From Bacteroidaceae bacterium (GTDB lineage Bacteria; Bacteroidota; Bacteroidia; Bacteroidales; Bacteroidaceae), in assembly GCA_017633615.1 (NCBI GenBank), contig JAGBPB010000093.1, forward strand, positions 20,003 through 84,002: 64,000 nucleotides of DNA, written 5' to 3'. This document shows positions 27,389 to 38,288 of this stretch, piece by piece. Both the position numbers and the translations under genes were made by a program. Within the stretch, counting starts at the first letter, position 1; every line of letters starts with the position of its first letter. The notes under the pieces were generated by a model. That model searched no databases. It saw nothing but the letters and a program-made list of their open reading frames with translations, and was not told the origin of the DNA.

Positions 27389-27422
27389 AAAAAAAGGCCC
27401 TTCGTGAGTACCGAAGAGCCTT
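27389..27422 (-). terminator. trp operon attenuator (terminator hairpin)
   Basis: On the minus strand AAGGCTCTTCG-GTACTCA-CGAAGGGCCTT (11 bp, one G-U) is followed by seven T, 38 nt before the trpB ATG. Its loop and 3' arm (CTCACGA) can instead pair with TCGTGAG (27464-27458) at the end of the leader peptide, and GGCTCTTC with GAAGCC (27455-27450). This forms a competing antiterminator. Confidence 0.9.
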
Positions 27423-27458
27423 GTATTATGTTCATTTATGGATATATGGCTTCTAACC

Positions 27459-27515
27459 TCACGATTTTATGTATCCTGAGTTCTGCCACCACCAAAATGA
27501 AAGATGCATTGTCAT
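27459..27515 (-). CDS. trpL: trp leader peptide (three consecutive Trp codons)
   Basis: An 18-residue frame, MTMHLSFWWWQNSGYIKS, with TGG TGG TGG at 27494-27486. A second in-frame ATG at 27509 could also start it. It begins about 25 nt after the predicted RNA start and ends in a TGA that lies inside the antiterminator arm TCGTGAG. A ribosome stalled at the Trp codons would leave that arm free, so the antiterminator forms and the operon is read. A ribosome reaching the stop would cover it, and the terminator forms. This is classic translation-coupled attenuation. The location and content fit the Bacteroid-trp RNA motif described for Bacteroidetes. Confidence 0.88.
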   Translation of the reverse strand: MTMHLSFWWWQNSGYIKS

Positions 27516-27544
27516 TATTATGCTGTTTTGCTTGTTTTGTGCTG

Positions 27545-27573
27545 CAAAGATATGCAAAAGGTTAATACGACAA
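27545..27573 (-). promoter_or_regulatory. trp operon promoter (TTG-N18-TATCTTTG)
   Basis: On the minus strand TTG (27573-27571) and TATCTTTG (27552-27545) are 18 nt apart. RNA start is expected near 27540, ahead of the leader peptide. The spacing is the same as in the tRNA-Arg leader promoter at 19875. Confidence 0.8.
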
Positions 27574-27637
27574 GACTTTTTATTACTTTTTTTCGGTGGA
27601 ACTTTTAGGGGTATCAATATCTGAAACCTCGCAGAAC

Positions 27638-27673
27638 TATCAGTTTAGGGAGCGTCGTCTCCCAAAACTGATA
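27638..27673. repeat. Palindromic hairpin between the HAD gene end and the trp promoter
   Basis: A 15-bp inverted repeat with one mismatch (TATCAGTTTAGGGAG / CTCCCAAAACTGATA, loop CGTCGT). It begins 13 nt after the HAD gene stop. There is no T run, so it is either a weak terminator or a REP-like element. Its GGGAG/CTCCC core with A/T-rich outer stem is built like the palindromes at 18361 and 33245, but the sequence is not the same. Confidence 0.65.
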
Positions 27674-27685
27674 ATTCGACGGTGT

Positions 27686-28294
27686 TTAATTAAACAGAAG
27701 AGGATAAAGAATTGAAGATAATTCTGAAGCGGAGCCTGGATAGACTATGCCGCTCATACCTAAAGCGATGGCGGCATTGACGTTGTCCTTGCGGTCATCA
27801 ATAAAGACACACTCCTCTGGCTTCAGATTGTATTTGGAAAGAAGCAGTTGATATATGGCAGGTTCAGGTTTGGCAAGTTTTACATGGCTTGAAACCACGA
27901 TATTGTCAATGTTTGCTATTGTTTTGAAGCGACGGCGCGCCTCCTCAAAGGTCTCTGCAGGCCAGTTTGTAAGGCCATAGACCCCTACTCCGCGTTTTTT
28001 AAGGTCCAGTATCAGTTCAAGCATACCTGGAATCTCACCGTTGCACATCTCAAACCAGCGGTCGCGGAACATGGCTACGGCATCGGCATACTCAGGGTAT
28101 GTGGCCTGGAGTTCAGCAACGCACTTGTCCATGCTCTCACCACGGTCCATGCGGGTAAACCATTCACGGTTGCAGATGTGCTCCGTGAAATAGGTGCATT
28201 TCTCCACATCACCATTAAAGTGCGGCAGGAACAAGTATGCCGGATTCCAGTCAATCAGCACGTTTCCAAAGTCAAATATGACATTTTTAATCAT
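27686..28294 (-). CDS. HAD-superfamily phosphatase (YihX-like)
   Basis: 202 residues. Motif I is IFDFGNVLIDW (nucleophile Asp, with Gly-Asn in place of the second Asp-Gly, as in the YihX/epoxide-hydrolase-type subfamily), motif II is YGLTNW, motif III has Lys in VKLAKPEP, and motif IV is FIDDRKDN. The helical cap lies between motifs I and II. Members act on sugar phosphates such as glucose 1-phosphate or on flavin mononucleotide; the substrate here is unknown. The start overlaps the upstream peptidase gene by 8 nt. It is last in the ligA-dapA-peptidase-HAD operon. Confidence 0.9.
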   Translation of the reverse strand: MIKNVIFDFGNVLIDWNPAYLFLPHFNGDVEKCTYFTEHICNREWFTRMDRGESMDKCVAELQATYPEYADAVAMFRDRWFEMCNGEIPGMLELILDLKKRGVGVYGLTNWPAETFEEARRRFKTIANIDNIVVSSHVKLAKPEPAIYQLLLSKYNLKPEECVFIDDRKDNVNAAIALGMSGIVYPGSASELSSILYPLLFN

Positions 28295-29590
28295 TTGATT
28301 GAGTGCTGGTTATGGTGTCTTGTGCAAAGGTGCTTATCTGGGCACTGTCAGGTATTTCAAGTCCCATCTGTTTCATGTAACCGCTTATGGATTCAATGTA
28401 CTGGGGCATATCGGCCGGAGCAATGGGATCAACAGCCGGTAGGTCCATGCGGAGCGGATCTATGGCAGTGCCGTTCTTGAATACGCGGTAGTCAAGATGC
28501 GGGCCGGTAGCCACGCCGGTCATACCTACATATCCTATGAGCTGTCCTTGTGATACGCGTGTACCCTGGTTTATGCCGGCAGCAAAACCCTTAAGGTGCA
28601 TATACTCTGTGGTATAGGTTGAGTTATGCTTTATCTTGAGATAGTTGCCGCCGCCTTTGCTGTCCCACGCCTTTGTGATGACCACTCCGTCACCAACTGA
28701 ATATACCGGAGTGCCTGACGGGGCTGCATAATCAACTCCGTGATGTGCTCTTACTACCTTTGTGACTGGGTGTACACGGGCATTTGAGAACTTGGAGCTG
28801 ATGCGTGAGTAACTCAACGGTGCCTTAAGGAAAGCACGCCTCAGACTGGTGCCTTTCTCATCAAAATACTCACCGCGTTCGTTATGGTAGATGTATCGGA
28901 ATGCGTAATGGTCGCTGCCTGATGTTATGAAATTGGCAGCAAGGATATTGCCAGTGGCCACTCTTACGCTATCGGCATAAAACTCCTGATAATAGACTGA
29001 GAATGAGTCATTCTTCTGGATTCCAAAGAAATCTATGGTCCAGGAATAGACATCGGCCAGCATACCTGCCAGTTCAGGTGCAGCCCCCTGCTCTATCATG
29101 GCGTTCCATAGTGATGACTGTATGCTGCCGCTTATGTAGTTGTCTACGGTATCTACGGGCAGTGTGCCGCGATAGCTGAATATGCTGTCAGTGAGTGAAT
29201 AGACCGCAAAATCCACTTTGTTTATGTCATACACAAAGTAACGGGCGGTAGCTGCAGAGTCACGGTCACGTATAATGTGGTACGGTTTGCCTGCCTGGAT
29301 CTTGCGCACGCTCCAGGTACTGTCCGATGAGCGGTCAAGATAATGTATGGTCTGCGCCGATACACCGTATTTGAAGAGAATATTTGAGAGCAGCTCATTA
29401 CGCCCTATAATTCCGTCAACAATGTCAAGGCTGTCCACGCATACGCCCCAGCGGATGTCATGGACAGGCTCGGGCTCAACTTCTTCCTGCGGTTCCTGTT
29501 CAGGAACGCTGCTGTTGTGCGTGGTTAAGAAAATGACGGCAGCAGCCGCAACCAAAGCTACAGCAATAATGATGTTACGCCAGGTTTTGT

Positions 29591-29594
<4 letters not shown>
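28287..29594 (-). CDS. Membrane-anchored M23 (LytM) peptidoglycan peptidase
   Basis: 435 residues. An N-terminal transmembrane anchor (about 7-23, IIIAVALVAAAAVIFLTTH) leads into a Glu/Pro-rich linker. The periplasmic part has a region like the OapA/LysM-type fold (about 55-190). The C-terminal M23 domain has HHGVDYAAPSGTPVYSVGDG (zinc His and Asp near 285) and TGVATGPHLDYRVFKNGT (catalytic His in GPHLDYRV; canonical members have HLHFE, so Asp replaces the second zinc His). The variant is common in Bacteroidetes. Cell-wall remodelling or activation of an amidase is expected. It overlaps dapA by 4 nt and the HAD gene by 8. Confidence 0.88.
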
Positions 29595-32516
<2,922 letters not shown>

Positions 32517-32544
32517 TCAGACCGCGAATTTACGCATAATTTTG

Positions 32545-32552
32545 TAATTTTG
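32545..32552 (+). promoter_or_regulatory. Promoter -7 box for trmD (TAATTTTG)
   Basis: TAATTTTG fits TAnnTTTG and lies 23 nt upstream of the trmD ATG. No -33 TTTG at the right distance is seen. Confidence 0.55.
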
Positions 32553-32574
32553 CGGCTGCAAATGCTACATAAAT

Positions 32575-33249
32575 ATGCGTATTGATATATTAACAGTATT
32601 TCCTGATATGCTTGAGGGTTTCTTCAACTGCTCAATGATGGCACGCGCTCAGAAAGCCGGTCTTGCAGAGATTCATCTGCACGATATCAGGGACTACACT
32701 ACCGATAAGCACCACAAGACTGATGACTACCCCTTTGGAGGCTGCGCCGGTCTTGTAATGAAAATAGAACCCATTGACCGCCTTATAACAGACCTCAAGT
32801 CACAGCGTAATTACGATGAAGTTATATACACTTCACCTGACGGCGAGCAGTTCAATCAGAAGATTGCCAACAGCCTCTCACTGCTTGAAAATGTGATTAT
32901 TCTGTGCGGTCACTACAAAGGTATTGACTATCGCATACGTGAGCATCTGATAACCCGTGAAATCAGCATAGGTGATTACGTACTTACCGGAGGTGAATTG
33001 GCCGCCGCTGTTATGACTGACAGCATTGTAAGACTTATTCCGGGTGTCCTTTCCGATGAGCAATCCGCCTTGTCTGACTGTTTCCAGGATAACCTCCTGG
33101 CTCCGCCCGTCTATACCCGTCCCGCCGAATACAAAGGCTGGCGTGTGCCTGACGTCCTGCTCTCAGGAAACCAAGCCCTGATAGACGATTGGGAGTTCCA
33201 GCAATCCCTTGAGCGCACCAAACGCCTCCGTCCCGATCTGCTGAAATGA
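32575..33249 (+). CDS. trmD: tRNA (guanine-37-N1)-methyltransferase
   Basis: 224 residues. It is a SPOUT-family enzyme with FPDMLEGFF near the N-terminus, [17 protein letters not shown] (about 50-66), [15 protein letters not shown] and [15 protein letters not shown] (the trefoil-knot SAM site, about 105-145), then the tRNA-binding C-terminal helices. It makes m1G37 next to the anticodon and prevents frameshifting. It stands alone rather than in the rpsP-rimM-trmD-rplS operon of many bacteria. Its TGA stop (33247-33249) lies inside the left arm of the inverted repeat. Confidence 0.97.
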   Translation: MRIDILTVFPDMLEGFFNCSMMARAQKAGLAEIHLHDIRDYTTDKHHKTDDYPFGGCAGLVMKIEPIDRLITDLKSQRNYDEVIYTSPDGEQFNQKIANSLSLLENVIILCGHYKGIDYRIREHLITREISIGDYVLTGGELAAAVMTDSIVRLIPGVLSDEQSALSDCFQDNLLAPPVYTRPAEYKGWRVPDVLLSGNQALIDDWEFQQSLERTKRLRPDLLK

Positions 33250-33350
33250 TGCAATTGGGGACAGTCCCCTTTTGCATCTTTTTGAGTTAGTCAGCATAAC
33301 TTGATCCTTTTTCAAAAGTGCAAAAGGGGACTGTCCCCAATTGCATCATT
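33245..33350. repeat. Perfect 32-bp inverted repeat pair (REP-like), each arm with a gene stop codon
   Basis: Arms 33245-33276 and 33319-33350 are perfect reverse complements, separated by 42 nt. Each arm has its own inner palindrome GGGGAC-A-GTCCCC flanked by AATGATGCAATT and TTTTGCA. The TGA in the outer end of the left arm is the trmD stop and that in the right arm is the pyrD stop. The core AAATGATRCAWTTGGGGAC recurs at 18361. The form resembles a paired REP (BIME-like) element. No RAYT transposase gene is in the window. Confidence 0.85.
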
Positions 33351-34254
33351 CCAGTGCTCCGATGATGTCTTGAACGGAGTTGAAGTTATGGCGCTGCAGA
33401 TAATCTGCAATGCCGTCAATGACCTTTTCGGAGATGGAGGGATCAATGAAGTTTGCGGTACCGATCTGGATTGCTGAAGCACCGGCCAGCAGGAACTCTA
33501 TGGCATCCGTCGCGGAGCATATTCCGCCCAATCCGATGACAGGAATTTTTACTGCTTTTGCAGTCTGCCATACCATACGCAGTGCTACCGGTTTTACGGC
33601 CGGGCCGCTCATGCCGCCGGTTATGGTGGAGAGTATTGGCTTGCGCTTCTCGGCATCAATGGCCATACCCAGCATTGTGTTGATGAGTGATACGCTGTCA
33701 GCGCCAGCGCCTTCTACCGCACGGGCTATCTCCGTGATATCAGTAACGTTTGGTGACAACTTGACAATCAGCGTTTTATCATAAGCCTTGCGGACAGCTG
33801 AAACAACTTGAGCTGCGCTGTCAGGATTAACTCCGAACGCCATTCCGCCCTGCTTTACATTGGGGCAGGATATGTTGAGCTCTATGGCCGGTATATCATC
33901 AAGAGTATTGATTATTCCGGCTGTCTGAACGTAATCATCAATGCATGATCCGGAAACGTTTACAATTATGGCTGTCTGGATTTTTCTTACCTCCGGATAG
34001 ATGTGGTCCACAAAATAATCCACACCTTTGTTCTGCAGACCAACGGCATTGAGCATGCCGGAAGGAGTCTCAGCCATACGTGGATATGGATTGCCCTGCC
34101 TGGGGTTGAGTGTAGTACCTTTTACTATTATGGCGCCCAGACGGCTGATGTCCATAAAGTCTGCGTATTCTGTTCCGTACCCGAATGTGCCGGATGCGGT
34201 CATCACCGGGTTCTTGAGCTCAAGTGAGCCTATGTTAGTATTCAGTTGAACCAT
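33346..34254 (-). CDS. pyrD: Dihydroorotate dehydrogenase B, catalytic subunit
   Basis: 302 residues. The FMN-binding TIM barrel starts [30 protein letters not shown] carries the class 1B catalytic Cys (near 130), and [11 protein letters not shown] and [16 protein letters not shown] are FMN and phosphate loops. Class 1B enzymes oxidise dihydroorotate to orotate and pass electrons through PyrK to NAD. The start overlaps pyrK by 13 nt. Its TGA is within the right arm of the inverted repeat. Confidence 0.96.
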   Translation of the reverse strand: MVQLNTNIGSLELKNPVMTASGTFGYGTEYADFMDISRLGAIIVKGTTLNPRQGNPYPRMAETPSGMLNAVGLQNKGVDYFVDHIYPEVRKIQTAIIVNVSGSCIDDYVQTAGIINTLDDIPAIELNISCPNVKQGGMAFGVNPDSAAQVVSAVRKAYDKTLIVKLSPNVTDITEIARAVEGAGADSVSLINTMLGMAIDAEKRKPILSTITGGMSGPAVKPVALRMVWQTAKAVKIPVIGLGGICSATDAIEFLLAGASAIQIGTANFIDPSISEKVIDGIADYLQRHNFNSVQDIIGALE

Positions 34255-35021
34255 TTGAGTCTGTCAATTTCAAATACCGGACCTTCTTTACATACACATA
34301 CGTTGCCCTGATCTGCAGTATCCTCAACGCAGCACAGGCACGCACCTATTCCGCAGGCCATCCGATGCTCCAGAGATACCTCGCAGGCTGTTTCATGCTC
34401 CTTTGCCCAGCATGCTACTGCCTTGAGCATGGGTGTGGGACCGCAGGCGTAAATTCTGTCAAACTGTTCACTGTCCAAAAGCAGGCTGTGGTTGGTAACA
34501 AAGCCTTTCTCACCGGCAGAACCATCTTCAGTAGTAATGAACAGATCACCGTATTTGGTGAATTCCTCCTTACGCAGTATGAGTGATTCAGTACGTCCGC
34601 CAAACAGGAATGTAGGTCTGATTCCGTGCTCAGCAAACTCCTGGCCCAGGAACAGCAATGGTGCCACGCCTACTCCGCCACCTATAAGCAGGGGCCTTGC
34701 CACGTGTGTGCTGCGGTAGTTAAAACCATTGCCCAGCGGCAGCAGGACATTGACAGTATCACCTGCTTTAACTGCAGCAAGTGACTGTGTTCCTTCACCT
34801 ACAATCTGTATGAGAAACTCTACAAGATTGTTGGTGCGGTCTATTGAATGGATGGATATGGGGCGGCGCAAAAGCACTTTGGCCGATGGTACCTGCAGCT
34901 CAGCAAACTGGCCTGCAACCATATCAGGCAGTGTTCCCGGATACTTCAATGTGAGAAGCGTAGCGTTGGGGCCAACCATGTCGTTGTCCGCAACCACCAT
35001 ATCTGATTGATACTTCTTCAT
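34242..35021 (-). CDS. pyrK: Dihydroorotate dehydrogenase B, electron-transfer subunit
   Basis: 259 residues. The ferredoxin-reductase-like FAD domain has [13 protein letters not shown] (about 50-62, RxxS-type FAD contact), then a nucleotide-binding domain with [17 protein letters not shown] [2Fe-2S] cluster site [15 protein letters not shown] plus [10 protein letters not shown] lies at 215-250. It couples PyrD to NAD. It is the first of the two-gene pyrK-pyrD unit. No clear TAnnTTTG box is seen in the short gap upstream. Confidence 0.95.
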   Translation of the reverse strand: MKKYQSDMVVADNDMVGPNATLLTLKYPGTLPDMVAGQFAELQVPSAKVLLRRPISIHSIDRTNNLVEFLIQIVGEGTQSLAAVKAGDTVNVLLPLGNGFNYRSTHVARPLLIGGGVGVAPLLFLGQEFAEHGIRPTFLFGGRTESLILRKEEFTKYGDLFITTEDGSAGEKGFVTNHSLLLDSEQFDRIYACGPTPMLKAVACWAKEHETACEVSLEHRMACGIGACLCCVEDTADQGNVCVCKEGPVFEIDRLKWFN

Positions 35022-35046
35022 ATCTTCTTAATGTACCGCGAAGGTA

Positions 35047-35082
35047 ATAAAAAAAGGTGCAACCCGAAAAGGCTGCACCTTT
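35047..35082 (-). terminator. Terminator of the BspA-like lipoprotein gene
   Basis: On the minus strand AAAGGTGCA pairs with TGCACCTTT (inner GCC/GGGT) and the stem is followed by TTTTTTT. It lies between the lipoprotein stop and the pyrK start. Confidence 0.88.
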
Positions 35083-35101
35083 GTAAGTTGTAAGTTTTCA
35101 A

Positions 35102-36028
35102 TTAATACTCCTGTACGTTCTTGAAATCTCTCCACTCAAGACGTCTCTTGTAATTGAAAAGCTGGCCTTTGGGAACATACAACTTGGCATTCTGCTTGGT
35201 GGTATCATCAAACACCGTGGGGCTGTTGTGCGGTGGGAATATGCCGTGAGAGTTAATCAGGGCAAGCTTGGGGCAGTTCTTAAATGCCTCAGAACCGATG
35301 ATTCTCACGTTACCTCCCAGTTCAATCTCCTCAAGTGATGTGCAGTTCTTGAATGCGAAATCGCTGATAGCTGTTACAAAGTTGCCTACAAACACCTTCT
35401 TCAGGTAAGTGTTGTCTGTGAATGCCTCTGTGCAGATAAGTGAAACATCCTCAGAGATAACATAGTCAGTGAGCTGCTTCTTGGCGGGATACTTGATAAG
35501 CATCTTGTTGTCCTTGCTGAACAATATGCCGTCAACATCCTTGTATGACTGGTTGTTCTCGTTCACTGTGTATCTTTTTACACTGGAGCAACCCTTAAAG
35601 GCATCGTTTACAATACGCAGAACGCTGTAAGGAATATCAATGGATGTAACTTCCGTGCAATCATAGAATGCATTCTGGTCAATCTCCATTACGCGGAATA
35701 CAAAGTCATCATTGTCACCTGTAACGATGAATGACGGGATACTTATGTCACCTTTATAAGAACTGGGACCGTCATCAAAGTTCTGACGACCGTTTGTCCT
35801 GTCCCAGGTAAGGGTAACATTACCGAAATTGTCCAGAATCTTGTAGCACAGAGTGGTGCCGTTATTGTACCTTACGGTAATGATCTGATCATTTATTTGT
35901 GCATCAATCTGCTTTACAAGCATTGTCTGCCAAACCTCATTCTGATTTGTCTTTGATGCTTCCTTGCTTGAACGGCATCCGGTTAAGCATAGGGTAGTAA
36001 TTAGGATAGCAAATAGATATTTTTTCAT
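35102..36028 (-). CDS. BspA-like leucine-rich-repeat lipoprotein
   Basis: 308 residues. The lipobox is LCLTGC (Cys near 18). A beta-rich N-terminal domain (about 30-115) precedes four or five LRR_5 (BspA/TpLRR) repeats, for example VMEIDQNAFYDCTEVTSIDI, FAFKNCTSLEEIELGGNVRI and SEAFKNCPKL. The C-terminal tail (YVPKGQLFNYKRRLEWRDF) is like the end of many BspA-type proteins. Such proteins sit on the cell surface and can bind host or other bacterial partners; that role is inferred from the family. It has its own promoter and terminator. Confidence 0.88.
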   Translation of the reverse strand: MKKYLFAILITTLCLTGCRSSKEASKTNQNEVWQTMLVKQIDAQINDQIITVRYNNGTTLCYKILDNFGNVTLTWDRTNGRQNFDDGPSSYKGDISIPSFIVTGDNDDFVFRVMEIDQNAFYDCTEVTSIDIPYSVLRIVNDAFKGCSSVKRYTVNENNQSYKDVDGILFSKDNKMLIKYPAKKQLTDYVISEDVSLICTEAFTDNTYLKKVFVGNFVTAISDFAFKNCTSLEEIELGGNVRIIGSEAFKNCPKLALINSHGIFPPHNSPTVFDDTTKQNAKLYVPKGQLFNYKRRLEWRDFKNVQEY

Positions 36029-36055
36029 AGCCTTTTATTAATTGGTTCTTTTGAG

Positions 36056-36087
36056 CAAATATAATCACCAAAATTAAAAAAATCAAA
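36056..36087 (-). promoter_or_regulatory. Promoter of the BspA-like lipoprotein (TTTG-N20-TATATTTG)
   Basis: TTTG (36087-36084) and TATATTTG (36063-36056) on the minus strand are 20 nt apart, near the Bacteroidetes consensus. RNA start is expected near 36050. Confidence 0.7.
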
Positions 36088-36111
36088 AAAACCGTATTAT
36101 TTTTTTAATTC

Positions 36112-36579
36112 CTATGAAAATTTTTGATAAGTGCCGTCTTCAAAGAAAACAACCACCTCTTTAATAACTTTTGACTGAGATGTATTTGGGGCGTCCGGAG
36201 TAGCCCTAACGTCCTTATTATTACGCTTTTTGCGGTTTTTTGAAGGTCCTTCCTGGTCGCTGAGATTTGAAAATTTCTGATTTCCCGGTAAGTCGGCAGG
36301 AAAAAACGCACTCTCCATGCCTGGAAGGAGTGGGTAATCCTGAGCAGGCTCACTTTTTTGTTGCAAACCGGGTATGGCTGTTCCTTTGCCGTTCAACAGC
36401 CATTCAAGCTCCACATCCGGAAAACTGTTATGGATAGCCATAATGATTTTCAGACTCGGTTCGTTTCTGCCGCTCAGGATATGCTGGAGTGTAGCTCTCT
36501 GAACTCCTATTGCATTAGCAAACTGGGTTGGAGTCAGATTGAGCAGTTCCATCAGTTGTTCAAGTCTCTCTTTCATCAT
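36112..36579 (-). CDS. XRE-family transcriptional regulator
   Basis: 155 residues. The N-terminal Cro/C1-type helix-turn-helix (about 4-65) reads LMELLNLTPTQFANAIGVQRATLQHILSGRNEPSLKI in consecutive helices. It is followed by a Pro/Ser/Asn-rich linker with a basic patch (NRKKRNNKDVR) and a short C-terminal beta segment VIKEVVVFFEDGTYQKFS. This HTH plus variable linker plus short conserved C-terminal tail recurs in Bacteroidales. Regulated genes are unknown. It lies 84 nt upstream of the BspA-like lipoprotein gene, which has its own promoter, and next to an AT-rich gap. Two ATGs (36579, 36576) are equally good. Confidence 0.85.
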   Translation of the reverse strand: MMKERLEQLMELLNLTPTQFANAIGVQRATLQHILSGRNEPSLKIIMAIHNSFPDVELEWLLNGKGTAIPGLQQKSEPAQDYPLLPGMESAFFPADLPGNQKFSNLSDQEGPSKNRKKRNNKDVRATPDAPNTSQSKVIKEVVVFFEDGTYQKFS

Positions 36580-36606
36580 AAAAATGTGTCATTTTGCTGT
36601 TGTTAC

Positions 36607-36637
36607 AAATGTATCTACAATTTTTGATTTATACAAG
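36607..36637 (-). promoter_or_regulatory. Promoter of the XRE regulator (TTG-N20-TACATTTG)
   Basis: TTG (36637-36635) and TACATTTG (36614-36607) on the minus strand are 20 nt apart. The -7 box is embedded in GATACATTTGTAAC. A related GATACAAATGTAAAT lies 50 nt upstream (36661-36675). Both contain ACAAATGTA on the plus strand, so one may be an operator for the regulator itself. Confidence 0.65.
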
Positions 36638-36639
36638 AA

Positions 36640-37083
36640 ACAGATGTTTGATAACAATCTGTGATACAAATGTAAATCGCAAACAATTATAACCATATGT
36701 ATAGAGTTTTGTGGCTGCTAGTTGAAATAAGCGTACAAACTCCTTGTAATTTGATTGGAGTTTATTGCTTAAGTAGTTGGTGTATATGCAATTATTGCTT
36801 CGTACATTATTGTTTGAACAGCTTTTTGTTACTTTTGCATAAGCAATATGCAAAAGTTGTTCCAATGGTTTCAATCAAAACACATAAATATTCTGATTAA
36901 TAGTTGTTTATTGATTTGCTATTGTTTTGTATAGCTTTCTGCATGGATTATGATATGGTGCCAGGATGCCTATCGGGCATCATTGCGATTATTTACATAT
37001 GGATTGTATATGTGTCCTTTTTGATGCTAATACAATTGTCGTTTGTGGCTTATTTAATACAATTGTAATGGTTAATAAAAATT
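36640..37083. other. AT-rich gene-free stretch
   Basis: About 440 nt with no credible gene (the few open frames are short and strongly AT-biased). It has repeated ACAATTGTA-like words (ATACAATTGT at 37030 and 37059) and a GC-richer spot with the small hairpin GATGCC-TATCG-GGCATC (36965-36981). It may hold a regulatory RNA or be remains of lost genes. I cannot assign anything more. Confidence 0.5.
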
Positions 37084-37108
37084 AAAGGCCGCTTTATGTG
37101 CAGCCTTT
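37084..37108 (-). terminator. Terminator of holA
   Basis: On the minus strand AAAGGCTGC-ACATAAA-GCGGCCTTT (one mismatch) is followed by AATTTTTATT, about 70 nt after the holA stop. This is a moderate intrinsic terminator. Confidence 0.65.
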
Positions 37109-37177
37109 ATAATATATAATCGCTGAGATTTTAAAATTTGCAGCAAATCCCTACTCTTGCCCGCAAATATTCAAATT

Positions 37178-38224
37178 TCAATGTAGTATCAAATAAAGCA
37201 GTTCTTTGAGCAATCCTTCACCGGTATTGGCTGTAGCATCCACTCCTTTTGATTTTGCGTCATATTTGCGGATGGTGGTAATTATCTGCATTGTCTGTGA
37301 TGCTGTATAATTGCGCATTCCTGTGGTGTAATCCCTCACACCCCAGGTATTTTTAAGGTCAAGTTGGTCTGCAATCCCCCTATCCGTCTTGTCGGGAGCA
37401 TAGAATGCAAGCATAAGATTGGCAAAATACGGGAATATAGCTCCCGTAACAAGCTGTATAGGGTATGTCTTGGGATTACTCTCGTAGTAAGCAGCTATAG
37501 TGTTAGCCTTAAGTATGTTCTTGTTGATTATGGCATCGCGGAACTCAAATATATTGTAGTCCTTGCTTACTCCTACTCGTTCCTCAATGAACTCAGGAGT
37601 AATCTCTGTAGTGCCCTCAGGCAGTGCTATGACAAGCTTTTCAAGCTCACTGTTCATGCGGCTCAGATCGGCTCCCACTGACTCACACATCATTGAAATA
37701 CCCTTGGGAGACATCTTGAGTTTGCGCTCCTGCAGGAACTCCTCAATGAAATCAGGCAGGGCGTCATCCTTAACTTTCTTGGATTCAAACAGCACACCGG
37801 CCTTCTCTATCATGGCCACAATCTTTTTACGCCTGTCAAGAGTGCCGTTTTTGTGGCAGAAAACCAGCACGGTGCTTTGCTGCGGGCGGCTGAGGTATGA
37901 ACTCAGTATGTCTGATGCGCTACCGGCAGACTCAGAGTCCTTTTTAATGAGATGCTGCGCCTCCTTGACAATGATAACCTGGCGGTCAGATCCCATGGGG
38001 TATGCCCTGGCGCGCTGTATAACCTCATTCATGGTAGTCTCATTGCCATAAATGACCATCTGATTGAAGTCCCTTGCCTCCTCAGGGAGCGCGTGTTCCC
38101 TTATGTAATCCGCTATGGAATCAATGAAGAACGGTTCGTCCCCCATCAGGTAATATACAGGCTTGTATATACCCGTTTCAAGTTCCTTGATAACCTGGCG
38201 GTATGCTGTTCCGGATGTTGCCAT
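37178..38224 (-). CDS. holA: DNA polymerase III subunit delta
   Basis: 348 residues. The N-terminal AAA-like fold begins VYYLMGDEPFFIDSIADYI and includes QVIIVKEAQHL and STVLVFCHKNGTLDRR. A lid and C-terminal collar domain follow (SVGADLSRMNSELEKLVI, then YNIFEFRDAIINKNILKA). As is usual for delta, there is no Walker A motif. Delta opens the beta sliding clamp within the clamp loader. It is divergent from the HsdR_N-like gene, and its -7 box overlaps that gene's start codon. Confidence 0.93.
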   Translation of the reverse strand: MATSGTAYRQVIKELETGIYKPVYYLMGDEPFFIDSIADYIREHALPEEARDFNQMVIYGNETTMNEVIQRARAYPMGSDRQVIIVKEAQHLIKKDSESAGSASDILSSYLSRPQQSTVLVFCHKNGTLDRRKKIVAMIEKAGVLFESKKVKDDALPDFIEEFLQERKLKMSPKGISMMCESVGADLSRMNSELEKLVIALPEGTTEITPEFIEERVGVSKDYNIFEFRDAIINKNILKANTIAAYYESNPKTYPIQLVTGAIFPYFANLMLAFYAPDKTDRGIADQLDLKNTWGVRDYTTGMRNYTASQTMQIITTIRKYDAKSKGVDATANTGEGLLKELLYLILH

Positions 38225-38280
38225 TTCAAATCGTTATTATTAACTTCGCTGCTCAGAGTGTTATTTCACCCTGCTGTTTA

Positions 38281-38288
38281 CAAAGATA
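38281..38288 (-). promoter_or_regulatory. Promoter -7 box for holA (TATCTTTG), on the neighbour's start
   Basis: TATCTTTG on the minus strand fits TAnnTTTG. It ends on the first base of the ATG (38288) of the divergent gene. No -33 TTG is present at 18-20 nt, so it is a partial match only. Confidence 0.45.

Noticed and set aside
33245..33350. CRISPR-like repeat
   Set aside because: Only two copies, in inverted orientation, with one unique spacer and no cas genes.
37952..38287. Extending the HsdR_N-like gene upstream to 37952
   Set aside because: That part is antisense to holA and the family N-terminus fits the ATG at 38288.
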